Source of the DNA: Erythroxylum novogranatense
Taxonomy: Eukaryota; Streptophyta; Magnoliopsida; Malpighiales; Erythroxylaceae
NCBI GenBank assembly: GCA_029891385.1
Contig: CM057228.1
Span: forward strand, 50,245,783-50,309,782
Reading direction: 5' to 3'
Length of the DNA stretch: 64,000 nt
Program-made: the position numbers and the translations under genes
Notes under the pieces: model-generated
What the model was told of the DNA's origin: nothing
What the model saw: the letters and a program-made list of their open reading frames with translations, nothing else
The model's database searches: none
Shown: positions 1 to 11,836 of the stretch, one piece after another
Layout: each line of letters begins with the position of its first letter
Numbering within the stretch: position 1 is the stretch's first letter

Positions 1-1550
1 ACAAACAAAGCACATTAATCTTTGGATTACATCCTAAAGTCAACAGATCATAACGTTCAACCCTGACATCAAAAAATGTCATACTTTGTAGAGATAGAAA
101 GCTAATAAAAAAAGCTATAACTTTCATGAAGACCAATTTGACAAAATCTACCTAAATCAATCCAGAAAAATTCCCAAAGTTTTAGATCACAAAATGCAAT
201 TCTCAAGCTACTGTTTATCCCTACACACTTTCTCACTTTCATATCAAAATTTGGAACTCTTCAAGCCAAAATTGAACAACACTTCCTTCATAAGAAATCT
301 AGCCAAACACCTTTAGTTTAATCCAAGAAAAAAATCATCCCAATTGCACCATTATAGAAAAAGTTATGGCTAAATCACTGAAACCTACATAAACCAAATT
401 TTCCAGATTATCATCTTAACTCTTCTCCTACGTCTTCCAAACCATTTCCTCACTCAAATACTACTCAATTCACTCATGAAAACAACCATAACCAAGTCAA
501 AAACTCTACTTGAATATTAACCTACAACCTAGCATCAACATCCACTCAATCATCTTCCTTTTCATACACTCATCTAACATCATTAATTTCACTCCAAACC
601 ATTTCAAACTACATACAACACATGCTACATCATTCATCAGCAATCAAATAAAAATTCATACCCATCCACCCTAAACAAAATTCCCATGCAATTTTGTTCA
701 CATAACATCACAATAATGTATTTAACTAACAATTCATGATATAAAACACAATTCTTACCTAATTAAGCTTCTAAATCTTTGAATCTTCTAAACATGTCAC
801 AAACTTCCTAACTTCCCCTACCATAAACAATCATCATCTTCATCTTGAGGGGGTGAGCTTTAGGTTTTGTTTTTGTGAACAAAAGAAGAGAAAGCAAGCT
901 AAAAGGAGGAAGAAAATAGGAGCAAAATTCCAAAAGGAACATAGAGGAAGAAAGCTACGAAGATGGGAGGAGCACTTTTTCACTTTACATCACCTTTCAC
1001 CTTATAAAAGAAGAACCATCGTGAAGCATGGTGGCATGTTAGGCAAGTGACAAGTGTCACTTACCACATGTCACAATTTTAAGCTCTTTCCAACTAAATT
1101 TCAATTTCTACACCAATTTATCCCCAAATTTTCAATGGCTCAAATTAATAAATCCTTCAAATCATTTATCTAAATTTTCAGTGCCATTGGACAGTCATTT
1201 CCATTACCCGTAAACAATCAGTTTGCCACGAGGCATTTTTCCTAGTTCAGAAATTTCTCCGAAATTTCCAGAAAAATTTTTAAAATTCAAGAAAAATTCT
1301 CAAACTTCAATAACCCCATCCAACTAAATTTTCAAGAGCACAAATCACATTTTTTATAGCAATCCCATTTATTAACAAATATACCGGGAAATGTCATGAA
1401 TGCATGTACAATCATTTTTCATGTGTAAAATTCACTATTCACATGTATGTGGATGCTATATTATGCATGAACATGTAAAGGCATTTCTAAATGCCCATTG
1501 ACCACTCAAAATTACTATTCTACCCTTCCCATCGATAATGGGATGTTACA
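1..1550 (-). mobile_element. E1: partial Ty3/gypsy LTR (left end outside window)
   Basis: Read on the minus strand from 1550, the sequence starts TGTAACATCCCATT, a common start for plant Ty3 LTRs. It then runs through an AT-rich promoter-like stretch, a purine/pyrimidine-biased leader and a splice-donor-like GGTAAG. The organisation is that of the long LTRs of E6 and E11 (start, TATA region, A/G-rich leader, GTAAG). The right edge cuts cleanly into the copia remnant E2. No primer-binding site for tRNA-iMet is visible to the left, so the LTR is longer than 1.55 kb, or this is a solo LTR whose end is not in the window. The short open frame at 853-1050 is chance. The family is inferred from LTR form only. 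Confidence 0.55.
1000..1011 (-). promoter_or_regulatory. Possible TATA box of E1 LTR
   Basis: The minus strand reads CTTTTATAAGG about 540 bases inside the LTR start. Downstream comes a leader that on the minus strand is pyrimidine-rich. Position and sequence fit a retrotransposon TATA box, but this is the only evidence. Confidence 0.3.
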
Positions 1551-1639
1551 AAAACAAACCCACAACTAATTTTTCTATCATCAAGATCTTTGACAAAATC
1601 ACTATCATAAAAGTTCATTAAATTAAAGTTTTGGAGAGA

Positions 1640-2330
1640 TGAGTAAAACACACAATAGTCAATTGTATCTTTGAGATGTTGAAGAATCCTCTTACTTGTC
1701 TTAAGTGAACTTCAGATGGCGTCTCCATAAACCAACAAACAAATCTAATTGGAAATAGGTTATCTCATTTTGTACAGTTCAAGTACCTCAAGCTTTTTAC
1801 AAGAATTCTAAACGAAGTTAGATCCACACTCTATTATCCAACAAACTTGGATATCTTTATTCCATACTATATAGGAGTGTTAATCATATTACTATCCAAT
1901 ATCTTGAACGTCTTAAGCACCACTATTGCATAACCTTCTTGCGTGATAAAAATTTCATTCTCTATTTGCTTCACCTCGATTTCCAAGTAGTAAGACATCA
2001 ATCCCATATCACTCATCTCAAAATCTTGGTTATGGAATGTTTGAGCTCTTCAAACATCTTTAGATTATTGCATGTGAAGATAAGATCATCCACATAGATA
2101 CAAACAAATAACATATTACCTTAATCAATTTTAACATAAACAGAGCATCTAAAGAAACCACTCCCTCCAAAATAATTTTCGACTCAATTATTCCAAGCTC
2201 TTGACATTTACTTAAGTCCATATGATGCCTTCTTTAACTTTAACACTTTATCTTCTTTCCCTTTCAATGTGCACTTCTTCCTCTAAATAACCATTGAGAA
2301 AATTAGACTTGATATCTAATTGATGAATTC
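1640..2330 (-). pseudogene. E2 reverse transcriptase remnant (copia)
   Basis: Minus-strand translation in shifting frames gives copia RT signatures. A stretch like IHQLDIKSNFLNGYLEEEV lies near 2330-2250. The catalytic YVDD box is at 2096-2085, inside VCIYVDDLIFTCNN. A C-terminal RILQHLKDTIDYCVL-like segment lies near 1690-1640. In a live element this enzyme would copy the element RNA into DNA in cytoplasmic particles. No frame is open over the domain, and the 3' end is missing at the E1 insertion. Confidence 0.75.
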
Positions 2331-2339
2331 TCCAATGAT

Positions 2340-2720
2340 TTTAGGTAACAAGACATATTAATAAACATCTCCTATGTAGCTCATAAAAGCTACTGAATTC
2401 ATTAGAAATAAATTCTCCATTTATATGGTCCTTTAAATCTTTAATCTTAAAATGACTTTTTTCTCATTGATAGTGTTCAAATTTTTAAATGCATCAAAAG
2501 CTTCACATTTACACAAAAATTTCATCTATTTATTTTTATTATACTCATCAATAAGGTAATAAGGTAAGAACTTTTGCCTAGTGAAAAAGGATTGTGGAAC
2601 CATAAACATCTCTATCGGAAAGTTAGAGTGAAGTGGCTTGGTAGTTTTTGAAATTGATTAATTTAGAAAGGTTTTCCTTGAATTGTTTCTAATCAAACAT
2701 ACCTCACGAATTTCTTTCAT
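2340..2720 (-). pseudogene. E2 integrase remnant (copia)
   Basis: In minus-strand frames a stretch like LIDEYNKNK, followed by CEAFDAFKNLNTINEKK, matches the plant copia integrase core (YF..FIDDYSR, then SEAF..FK..VE). Stops interrupt it. It lies between gag and RT as expected for copia. The match is by eye and weak at the residue level, but the order supports it. Confidence 0.5.
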
Positions 2721-3289
2721 AATGATGTGTACTTTAAATGTCTTTGCCATCTTCTTCTCTCTCAAAACTTTTAGTGCATTTAAATTCAAATATCCATACC
2801 TTATATTCTATATCTATGAAAGATCATTGACATTATTCATCAATCACATGGTTTTTCGTAGTTTGTGAATTCAACAAAAAATCTTGTTTCTAATTATAAT
2901 TGCTATAACAATGTGATTAGAATCACGATCTCGAAGCCAAAAAGTATGACCCTCTATATGAGTTTGATAACCATTCTATAACTTTAATGTTTAAAATATT
3001 ATTCTTTAGTTTTGGCATAAACATTAGAGAAAAGCATATTGCCACCTAATTTTGTCTTAAACAAAAATTGGATCTTTTCCTTTGATCTCCACTATTTTAT
3101 TATCACCAAAAAGTATAGTCCATAACAATTCACTATCTATTCTCAATAAATTTTCTTTTACCACCTATTCTCTGATTGCTAGCTACATTATCAAGGTATT
3201 TTGTGCTCTCTTCTACTTTTAGTTCCTTTTATACCATAACTAGTAAAGTTTCCTATGTTGCATCTTCATTGGATTCTATAAACTTTATT

Positions 3290-4250
3290 TCATCTTCCAT
3301 CTTCAAAAACACTACTAAGAATAATGGCCATGCTTGCCACATGTATAGTATTCAACTTAGGCTCTGTCATTTTTATGTTTGTCATATAAATAACATTCAA
3401 CTTAGGGTTTCTCATTTTTTCTTGTATATTTTTTTCCAAAATTTCCTTTTCCTCTACCTCTTCATGTTCCTTAAATATGTTGAAAATATTAAGGTTGATT
3501 TTCACTAAAAGGTTCTTGTTTACCTCTTCTTTTCCCTTGGCTCCATAAATGTCCATGACCTTATTGGTGACCACATCTACTCTCATATATAAATCTTTTT
3601 CTACTTTGCTCTGCATAATTATTTTTGGACTCTAATAATAACTTTTCCAATAAGGCTCACTCTACTAGTACATCTTTCTTATTGCAATCCATCCTTTCTT
3701 CAAAAATTAGTAAATATTAACTTAGCTCATCTATGGACATATTGCTCACATATTTACATTCTTCAATAGCCATAACCTTATAATTAAATTTTGAGTTAGG
3801 AGATTATAAGACCTTCTCCATAACTTGAATATCATGTACATTTTCAATAAGCCTCTGTATTTGATTCATTAGTTTTAGGACTCTTCTAAAGTTCTCTAAA
3901 TAAATTCATCCTTTTTCATTAAGAGTGTCTCAAACTCAACCTTTAGAGTTTGAAGCCACACCTTCTTCTCCTTGTTATCTCCCATCATTAAAATTTGGAA
4001 AGTTTCCAATGCCTTCTTTAATATGCTTTCGTTATCTTTTTTTTTTTCCGTTTAAACCTATATGTATGATAATAAGTGCACTATGGTTTTTCTTCCTTTT
4101 TTTCTCCAAGACTTCTTTTTGGACTTGAGTCAAGATTTTCTCATTTTGATGCTACACTTAGCTTTTGTTGACTACCTCCCATATGCCTTACTAATCAATA
4201 ATGGCCTTCATCGTAAGTGCCTAATGTTTAAAGTAATGTTTTAAGTTACA
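3290..4250 (-). pseudogene. E2 gag remnant (copia)
   Basis: Minus-strand frames show a broken copia gag. An IWEVVNK-like N-terminal segment is near 4190. A KLMNQIQRLIENVHDIQVMEKVL segment near 3880-3800 (two open pieces) is followed by SKFNYKVMAIEECKYVSNMSIDEL near 3790-3730, the usual plant copia gag helix region. The frame 3616-3290 continues towards the expected zinc-knuckle area, but no knuckle is intact. Gag would form the virus-like particle. Confidence 0.6.
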
Positions 4251-4292
4251 TATAAGAAAAAGACATAGAGACTCCTTTTATTATCATAGTTA

Positions 4293-4304
4293 GCTCTAAT
4301 ACCA
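4293..4304 (-). promoter_or_regulatory. E2 primer-binding site (tRNA-iMet type)
   Basis: The minus strand reads TGGTATTAGAGC, one mismatch from the usual TGGTATCAGAGC complementary to the 3' end of initiator tRNA-Met. It lies four bases from the LTR end. It fixes E2 as minus strand. Confidence 0.85.
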
Positions 4305-4308
4305 CTTT

Positions 4309-4465
4309 GTTAAAAAAAGATATTGTAAATATTTTACTCTTTCCTCTCTTATATATAAAATGAAATATTGTATGGCTATATATAATATCAATGAAGAATT
4401 CTAAACTAACTTAAATCCAATTACTACTATAATGTAAATAGGGACATACTTTCAATGATATAACA
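4309..4465 (-). repeat. E2 5' LTR, 157 bp
   Basis: On the minus strand it starts TGTTATATCATTG and ends CTTTTTTTAACA, so it has TG..CA ends with TGTTA/TAACA inverted tips. It contains TATATATAGCC and TATATATAAGAGAGG TATA-like stretches. The size is typical of Ale-lineage copia LTRs. Confidence 0.75.
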
Positions 4466-5207
4466 AAATTTATATAACTGAAAGCTATCTCGCTCTTTCT
4501 TCAAATCATCCAAGGTTAGATTCATCTAAATTTTAAAAAACAAAGCTTTAAGAAGAATCTTAAATCACCTACATTAATTAATATTTGATCATTAAGTACC
4601 CCTTTGAAGTTGTTGCAAAATTATAACAATAGAGTTTTTTTGCAATACAAAATACTTATAAAATTAGTTTCCTTCTCTAGAATTATTGAAAAGTTACAAA
4701 TTGATGATGATGATTATTGGTGATGCATAGAGCAATGAGAATTGCTTTTTTAAATATAAATGAATGATGCATTACTATAGATGAAACTATTATGACCTTT
4801 CAATGAGTTCAGAGAAAAAAACCAAGTACTCTATATTACAAAGGATCTAAAAGAGCATGTAAAAAGAAGATAAGATCGAATAGAAAAGCATCAAAAAAGT
4901 AAAGTTACCATCTACTCTTCATGTCCATAAAATGGTACCTATATGCATCTTTGGCAAAAATGCTCGTTTGTATCAAGTTGATAATTCTGTCAGTTAGTTG
5001 ATATTTCTATTCCTTTGTGTCGGTGAATATGTGACTATTTTCTTCTTTGCTAATGCTATATATGGACATAGAGAAGGAAGCTGTGGAAAGAGTAGCATTT
5101 GGAGCTCCTTTCTTTGATTTGCTAATGAACCAATGTAATACAAACTACCAATCATATCTACCACATTGAGCAAGTAACAATTGCATAATATGACTTTAAA
5201 TGAATTC
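4466..5207. other. AT-rich interval with no recognisable feature
   Basis: No open frame, repeat or RNA gene was seen between the E2 LTR and the E3 LTR. It may be old intergenic DNA or an element too decayed to recognise. It includes a few simple repeats such as gatgatgat near 4706. Confidence 0.6.
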
Positions 5208-6641
5208 TGATTGCGATTTTTCGATATGATTAAGTTTTAATATTTAACCTCGATATTCCAAAGCATACGGGTCATTTGTGTAGTACCTAAGATGTCGATC
5301 TCATAAAGAGGGTTAATCTAATCCTAGAATCTAAGGTTGGAAATTATTAAATAGAAATTTAATAAAAAAATGAATTTAAATACAAGAACTAAATAAATCA
5401 AAAAAACTAATCAAATAATAAAACAATAATTCAAAATTAAAAATTAACGAAAACAATCAACGAATAATGATTAGCAATTTCAGATTAAAATGAATAATAA
5501 ATAATTGAAATTTATTGATTTGTTGAACGATGATAGCACACCCTAGAATTCATCCTAGAGCGTTAACCAAAAGAGAGAAAGGGAAAATTATATATCTTTA
5601 ATGCTAACCTAACCGATTATGATTTATCAAAATAATAATTGTAGATGATCCTATGGTCAATTACTCTCTATCGAATTATAATTGAACCCTAAAGTATAAA
5701 CCCTAATCAAATTATGGGAAGTTGTAATCTCTCAATTAACAACCTATCCAAAACTAATCAGTTCTTAAGTTATTTAATCAACAATAGGAGACCTATACGT
5801 GATCTCTCTACACAAGATTCACCTGATTATACTAATTTAATCGTTTTTTCTCGATTTACCCTCTCAGTTTATTATCGAGATATGAAGTGTAGAATTAAAC
5901 CATAGTTAATTAAATAAACACATAAAATAATCAAGTTAATTAAATAAAAAATAATATTCCAAAGGTGAGTATAGAACATCAATCAATAATTCAATTCTAT
6001 CATCAAACTATATATCCCAATTCTACAATCAAATGAAATTGAAATGCATAAGAAATAGAAATCAAATGGATGATAAGAGGCTGTGACTTCGAAAAGTTTC
6101 TTATTCTAGGAAGCATGTCGAGTCTGCATCGTCTTCCTCTTCTCTCTTCCTTCTTCTCTTTCTCGATCTCTGAAAGTTCTCTCCTTTAGGGTTTCATTGT
6201 GGTGGCTGATCAAAAGCTCTCCCCTTCTATTCTACATGTTTTATTTATGTTCTTTTATGTTTAGGGTTGAACTACAGTTTTTCAAGTTCAGGAGTGGTTG
6301 CACGCCTGCTCGACGCAGGCGATATTCATGGCCTATGTCAAGCCTTTTTGTCACAATCATGCACTATCAGGCCACAATTATGGGTTGTTATTTTGGCTTG
6401 AATGTCTTCCGAAACTCCTTCGTTCTTCAATATTGACCCTAAAATACTAACAAACACATCAAGATACCTCATAAACATAATATTTAAGCTCAAAAGCTTG
6501 TACTAACCCATAAAACACTTAAAAACACAAATAATTAACAAACTAACACAATTATAACCTAAACACATAATAAACAATCGAATAAATGACTAAACATATA
6601 TCAAACTATACCTTAAAATATGATGCATTTCATACCTATCA
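5208..6641 (-). repeat. E3 3' LTR, Tat-type Ty3/gypsy, about 1.43 kb
   Basis: The minus strand starts TGATAGGTATGAAATGC at 6641 and ends near ATCGCAATCA at 5208, giving TGAT..ATCA tips as in the other Tat/Athila elements here. Just upstream on the minus strand is a GCTTGAGGACAAACAAA..TTTAAGTGAGGGG block, the conserved 3' internal end of Tat-lineage elements. Short open frames inside (5714-5905, 6197-6436) are chance. The 3' boundary at 5208 is less certain than the 5' one. Confidence 0.65.
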
Positions 6642-6885
6642 ACATCCCCTCACTTAAATATTTGTTTGTCCTCAAGCAAACAAAACAATAAACAACACAA
6701 TGCACAAAAAACACAATGCAACAAATGAGGCAATGAATTCAACTTCATGAAATAATTTAACTCTAAACATAATCATTCAAGTTGTTCCAAATGATTTATT
6801 AAGTGAACAAGACTTTATTTTCATTAATTTTCATGACAATCAAATAATAATAATATTAGAAATGTATGAATTATTTTGATAAGTT
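6642..6885 (-). mobile_element. E3 internal 3' end with polypurine tract
   Basis: On the minus strand this is the last piece of the E3 internal region before its 3' LTR, including the polypurine tract TTTAAGTGAGGGGATG (6658-6643). The rest of E3 is displaced beyond the insertion of E4 at 6886 and is not in the window. Confidence 0.65.
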
Positions 6886-6954
6886 TGTTAAGTGTGCAGA
6901 AAAATGTAACATTTAGTCAAACCCAGAAGATGCATGGTCAACAACAGATCATAT

Positions 6955-7110
6955 ATCTACAATAGACAATATATCAACACCAGACGAAGCACAACACTAG
7001 ATGAAGTACAACACTAGACGAAGCGTGATACCAGATGAAGCATGATAACAGACGAAGCGCGATAACAGATGAAGCATGATAATAGAGGAAGTATTATACC
7101 AGACGATACA
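6955..7110 (+). repeat. E4 LTR: degenerate array of (c)agacgaagc/gatgaagca units
   Basis: About nine imperfect units such as CAGACGAAGCACAACACTAG and CAGATGAAGCATGATAA follow one another at about 20-bp spacing. The same word family (agacga, gatgaa) occurs in the E12 and E6 LTR arrays. Confidence 0.75.
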
Positions 7111-7233
7111 AAAGGAAGTTATTATAGAACTTCAATTAGTTAGTTAGTAAGAGTTAGTTACAGGACTGAACTAATAACGACTTCTAGAAGATTCAAGAAA
7201 CAGTTTCTCAAGAAGACAGTTGAAGTCTTAGGC

Positions 7234-7241
7234 TATAAATA
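7234..7241 (+). promoter_or_regulatory. Probable TATA box of E4 LTR
   Basis: TATAAATA in GGCTATAAATACTAG, at the position matching TATAAATA in the E12 LTR (63126). It is consistent with a Pol II start in the LTR. Confidence 0.5.
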
Positions 7242-10140
7242 CTAGTTCTAGTCGTAAACTAAATAGCATTTTTACAAAAGAGAAAATTTGATTGTATAAT
7301 ACTTAGAGAAATTTTGTATTCAAAATGCGAAAGAAGAAAGCGAATACATTTATAACGTGAAGCTCAAAAATAGATTTCCCAGAGAGGGAAAGAAAGGCTA
7401 AAGTCTAGAGAGGCTAAGAAAGTAGATAAAGAATACTTTGTGAGAGAGACCTGAAGAGGCTCTACAAGTGTAGAAAGAATACTTTTAAAGTTGAAGAGTA
7501 TAGTGAAATCTCAGACAAACTCTGAGGACTAGACATAGCCTAAGGTTTAGGGTGAACCAGTATAAAATTGCGGTGTCTATTCTCTAACCCTTATCTTTTA
7601 ATTTTCTTTTTGTTAGTGTTGGAGCAGAAAAAGCAAGCATGGCATATTTGGAGAACTGGTAGATTTCAAAACTTTTTAGAAATCTTATTTGCAAAGAAAG
7701 CAATATATCCAAATCATCATGCCAATTTATACATGATATGGTATAAGGATAATAATAAACATAAACAAGATGAAGAGTATTACCGACTTCTTTGCTACAG
7801 CTTTAATTCCTTACTGCGCTATCCTCTCCTTCTTCTTGTATGCAAAGCCTTTGTTTTATCAATCTATCTTCTCCTTGTTGTTGTATCCTCAACAAATTTG
7901 ATTTAGCTCTTGTTCTCCTAAGTTAACTTGGTTAATAAAATCATTTGGTGGGAAAGGAGAAGAAACACTTTAGAGGAGTATTTTCTTAGAAGAAAGAAGG
8001 AAACAATGAGAAACTTCTGATACTAAGTTTCGGCCATGCATAGGTGAGAGGAGACAGTTGGTCAAAACAATGCAAGAACTCTTTCCTTACACTCCTAATT
8101 TCAGTTATGCATGATAAGAGAGAAGAGGGGAAGCATCCAATGCATCATACCTTTCTTTAATCAAACATAAAGAAGCCGTTAAATGAGACACTTCTCATTT
8201 GTTTTAAGATGGCTATATGAAAAGTCCAATCAATTAATATTATCATGTTAATTTCAGTTTTTGATGATGTAAGAAGGAATAAGGTCCATCCAATGTACAT
8301 CTTTCTTCTTTAACCCAATCAATGCTAATAGGTTATATGCTAACATTAAAAGATAACTATTAAACCATTTAATGGTAAGTTCAAAACTACATTTAATAAT
8401 GATAAACCATAATAAAGACCATCTTTATTTAGCATTTTAATGTCAAATGTGTGGTTGCACATTTAACCTAATAAACAAAATTGCTCCTTCATTTCTTTTA
8501 AATTTTTTTAAATATAATTAATCTAATAAATTATATTAAACCAAAGTCTAGCCCATTTCTAAATGAACATTTGGGCTTTTAATTAACCATTAATTAGTGT
8601 AAGCCCAACATTCAATTATAGGCTTCTAAATCCTCCATTTATATTTCTTACTTAGCTTGATAACCTTCCTTGAAGCTAAGTCGGGAATCTTATTGGAACT
8701 TGATAATTCAAGCTCCAATAAGCCTAGAATTAATTTAATCTCATTAGAATTAATTCTAGCTTATTAACTAAATGTTATTACACTAAAAAACAATTAGTTG
8801 AACTCTTGAATAATTAAATATTATGAGAACACATATTTTATGTCCAATTGCAAACCCTATTTAGAATCTTATTATAGCCATCCATAGAATAAAGGGTAAA
8901 ATTACCGTTTTGCCCTTATGTTAGTTTTTCCTTCTAGATCTCCCGTTCTACTTTATATGGTGATTAACACACAATATCTCATCTTGGTGTTAAGACTTGA
9001 TGGGTAGTTAGTCCATCAAACTACTGGCATCGATTTAATCACTGAATCTCCTTAAAATATCTAGAAGTGATGATAGCACTATAAACTCTTTATTTGAGTG
9101 AATGTTCCCTAATACATGTTTCAATTGATAATTTCAACATGCAAACACTGGATTAATACTGTTGGACCCCGAACTTTGATTGGACGTCAAAATCGTTAAA
9201 CAAGGAAATTAGTGTGGTATTTGGGTAATATTGCTAATGATGTTGGGGGTTAATGTATGAAATGAGCGTTCTCAGTGTACATGCATTATGGGTAACATCT
9301 TTATAATTGAAAAAAAAGTGAATTTGTATAGTTACTATTTATGTAACTTCTTTGAAATTTCAATAAATGAGACTTCGATTTATTGGGGCTAGAAATGCCC
9401 GCAAAAGCTCAGAAGAACCTTTTATCGTGTTTTGCAAATGATTGTTCAAGTATGACTTGCATTGAATTGAAAATGTGTCATAAGTTGTGTAAATGAACTT
9501 TGTGTGATATGTGGTTGCTTTCAAAATTTATTCTCAAGTATGTATTTGTGGCTTATGGATGATTTGAGAAATGGCTTAATGTTTGTCATAAGAATGTGTT
9601 GAATGAATTGTATATGGAGGATTTAAGTATGGAAAGAATGAGTATTTTGTATATGTATTATGTTATAGATTAAATTGTGGAGATTGAATCGTGTTTGAAG
9701 TAGATTGGACGAAGAGTATTGTGGTAGTGAGGAAAATGTGAAATCAAGATGGAAAGAATGGATTGGTCTTGATGACTTTGAGGCTTTAAAGAGATATGTA
9801 TATGTTATGAAATGTCGAGTGAATATTATGAGTTAATGAAAGTTAAAATGAATGAGATGATTAAGATGATTGAAATGGAAGTTGAAAGGTAGGAAATAAA
9901 GAATGAAAGAGTGAGAATTGGAAGAATTAGTGAAGGTGTGAAAATATGAAGAATTATGAAAGTTTGACTTTTGGGGATGAATAGTTGACTTTTGATTTAA
10001 GTGAAATATGATAAAATGATATTCATGAACATGTAGTGTTCGTTGAGGGCTTTCGGTAGCCATAAAGTTTGCGAATTTTCGATATCGGGGCTAGAAGTTA
10101 TAATAGATTGAAGTTTTGATGTTGTTTAGGTGATTGAAAA

Positions 10141-10938
10141 ACCAGATGATGCAAAAATCAGACGAAAGATTAATTGAGACATTTGACCCTTTTAGAGACT
10201 GAATTTGGATTTAAGTTCTTCATGAACATTGTAGATCAGTCTTTTCTATATGAAATAGACATCAATTTTGTCCAATTTGGAGTTCGGAGTTAAAAGTTAT
10301 AAGCGTTTGAAATTTGGAGGTAAAATCAGATGATGCAAAAACTAGATGATGCAAAAATCAGACGAAAGATTAATTGAGACATTTGACCCTTTTAGAGACT
10401 GAATTTGGATTTAAGTTCTTCATGAACATTGTAGATCAGTCGTTTCTCTATGAAATAGACATCAATTTTGTCCAATTTAGAGTTCGGAGTTAAAAGTTAT
10501 AAGCGTTTGAAGTTTGGACGTAAAATCAGATGATGCAAAAACCAGATGATGCAAAAATCAGACGAAAGATTAATTGAGACATTTGACCCTTTTAGAGACT
10601 GAATTTGGATTTAAGTTCTTCATGAACATTGTAGATGAGTCTTTTCTCTATGAAATAGACATCAATTGTATCCAATTTGGAGTTCGGAGTTAAAAGTTAT
10701 AAGCGTTTGAAGTTTGGAGGTAAAATCAGATGATGCAAAAAACCAGATGATGCAAAAATCAGACGAAAGATTAATTGAGACATTTGACCCTTTTAGAGAC
10801 TGAATTTGGATTTAAGTTCTTCATGAACATTGTAGATCAGTCTTTTATCTATGAAATAGACATCAATTTTGTCTAATTTGGAGTTCGGAGTTAAAAGTTA
10901 TAGGCGTTTGAAGTTTGGAGGTAAAATCAGATGATTCA
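10141..10938 (+). repeat. Four tandem 200-bp units, E6 5' LTR
   Basis: Units start at 10141, 10341, 10541 and 10742 with ACCAGATGATGCAAAAATC or a close variant and run to about 10938. The period is 200-201 bp and units are nearly identical. The 3' LTR has three such units. Confidence 0.92.
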
Positions 10939-10941
10939 AAA

Positions 10942-11099
10942 ATCAGCTGATGAAAATCACCGATGCAAAATCACCGATGCAAAAATCACCGATGGAAATC
11001 AGCTGATGCAAAAATCAGCTGATGCAAAATCAGCTGATGCAAAAATCAGCTGATGGAAATCAGCTGATGCAAAAATCAGCTGATGCAAAATCAGCTGAT
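10942..11099 (+). repeat. ATCAGCTGAT palindrome array, E6 5' LTR
   Basis: Eight exact copies of the 10-bp palindrome ATCAGCTGAT, spaced 14-17 bp and joined by GCAAAA, GCAAAAA or GGAA. Three variant units reading ATCACCGATG lie near the start. It directly follows the 200-bp units. Confidence 0.9.
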
Positions 11100-11175
11100 G
11101 GAAAAGTCAGACGATAGAAAATTAGACGATGAATAGTAAATCAGACGATAGAAAATCAGACGATGAACAGTAAAT

Positions 11176-11367
11176 CAGATGGAAGGAAAAAGCAGATGGA
11201 AGGAAAAGCAGATGGAAGGAAAATCAGATGGAAGGAAAAGCAGATGGAAGGAAAACAGATGGAAGGAAAAGCAGATGGAAGGAAAAGCAGATGGAAGGAA
11301 AATCAGATGGAAGGAAAAAGCAGATGGAAGGAAAATCAGATGGAAGGAAAAGCGGATGGAAGGAAAA
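11176..11367 (+). repeat. 16-bp GATGGAAGGAAAA array, E6 5' LTR
   Basis: Twelve units of CAGATGGAAGGAAAA with one to three joining bases. Because no frame has a stop, three overlapping frames look open as DGRK/RWKE/MEGK repeats. This is repeat DNA, not a gene. Confidence 0.92.
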
Positions 11368-11827
11368 CAGTCTGCACACAGATCAGTATTTTGAGGATAT
11401 ATGGAGCTACAGAGCTCGGATTAAGGTGATTCAAATTGGAGATTAAACTAGAGTTATAAGGCTACAACTTTGATGAAGAACCCCGATCAAGATGGAGCCT
11501 CTAAGACTGTCGGATTTTGGAATGAAACTCGGTGTAGTGTGCAGTCTCAGATTTTGTACGGGTCTGATAGTATTTTGGCCATAACTTCTTCGTTTTAGAT
11601 CCGAATTAAGCGCGGTTTGTTGCGTTGGATTTGTATGATCGAGGGGAACATTTTGAAGAAGAAATTATTGTAAAATTCCTTTATTTACCTGATCGAAATT
11701 TGGAGCCAAGATATCAACTTTTAAGGGCAATTTTGGAAGAACACTTAAAGAGTTAAGTTAGTAGGCTTATAAGGAGGGGCATGAGAGTCTTTCCTCATTC
11801 ATTAAATGACATGGCATGTGGCTGTAG

Positions 11828-11836
11828 TATAAATAG
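11828..11836 (+). promoter_or_regulatory. TATA box, E6 5' LTR
   Basis: TATAAATAG, followed by an A/G-rich leader (11870-11960) as in other long Ty3 LTRs. It is conserved at 18977 in the other LTR. It probably drives genomic RNA synthesis. Confidence 0.65.

Larger units (their letters stand above)
1551..4465 (-). mobile_element. E2: decayed Ty1/copia element, Ale-like, 3' part lost
   Basis: On the minus strand the order is a 157-bp LTR (4465-4309), a primer-binding site, gag, integrase and RT, then truncation at 1550 where E1 begins. The very short LTR and the gag type fit the Ale lineage of Ty1/copia. Every domain is broken by stops and frameshifts, so this is one of the oldest elements in the window. 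The order gag-integrase-RT is diagnostic of copia. Confidence 0.75.
6886..7616 (+). mobile_element. E4 5' LTR, first part (SIRE-like copia)
   Basis: It starts TGTTAAGTG after a candidate TSD AAGTT (6881-6885). It resembles the E12 LTR at 62520-63652 in tract order: motif array, TATA, then a gtttRgggtgaaccagataaaattg block (7548-7570, compare 63430-63460). It breaks at 7616 where the solo LTR E5 inserts (TSD GTTAG at 7612-7616) and resumes at 40917, running to 41104. The rejoined LTR is about 0.9 kb. No protein is encoded. Confidence 0.8.

Noticed and set aside
4466..5207. Host gene or RNA gene in the only non-element interval
   Set aside because: No open frame above 60 codons, no splice pattern and no tRNA-like structure was seen.
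11163..11446. Three overlapping open frames of DGRK/RWKE/MEGK repeats
   Set aside because: Produced by a 16-bp array without stops in three frames; the same occurs at 18234-18598 in the other LTR.
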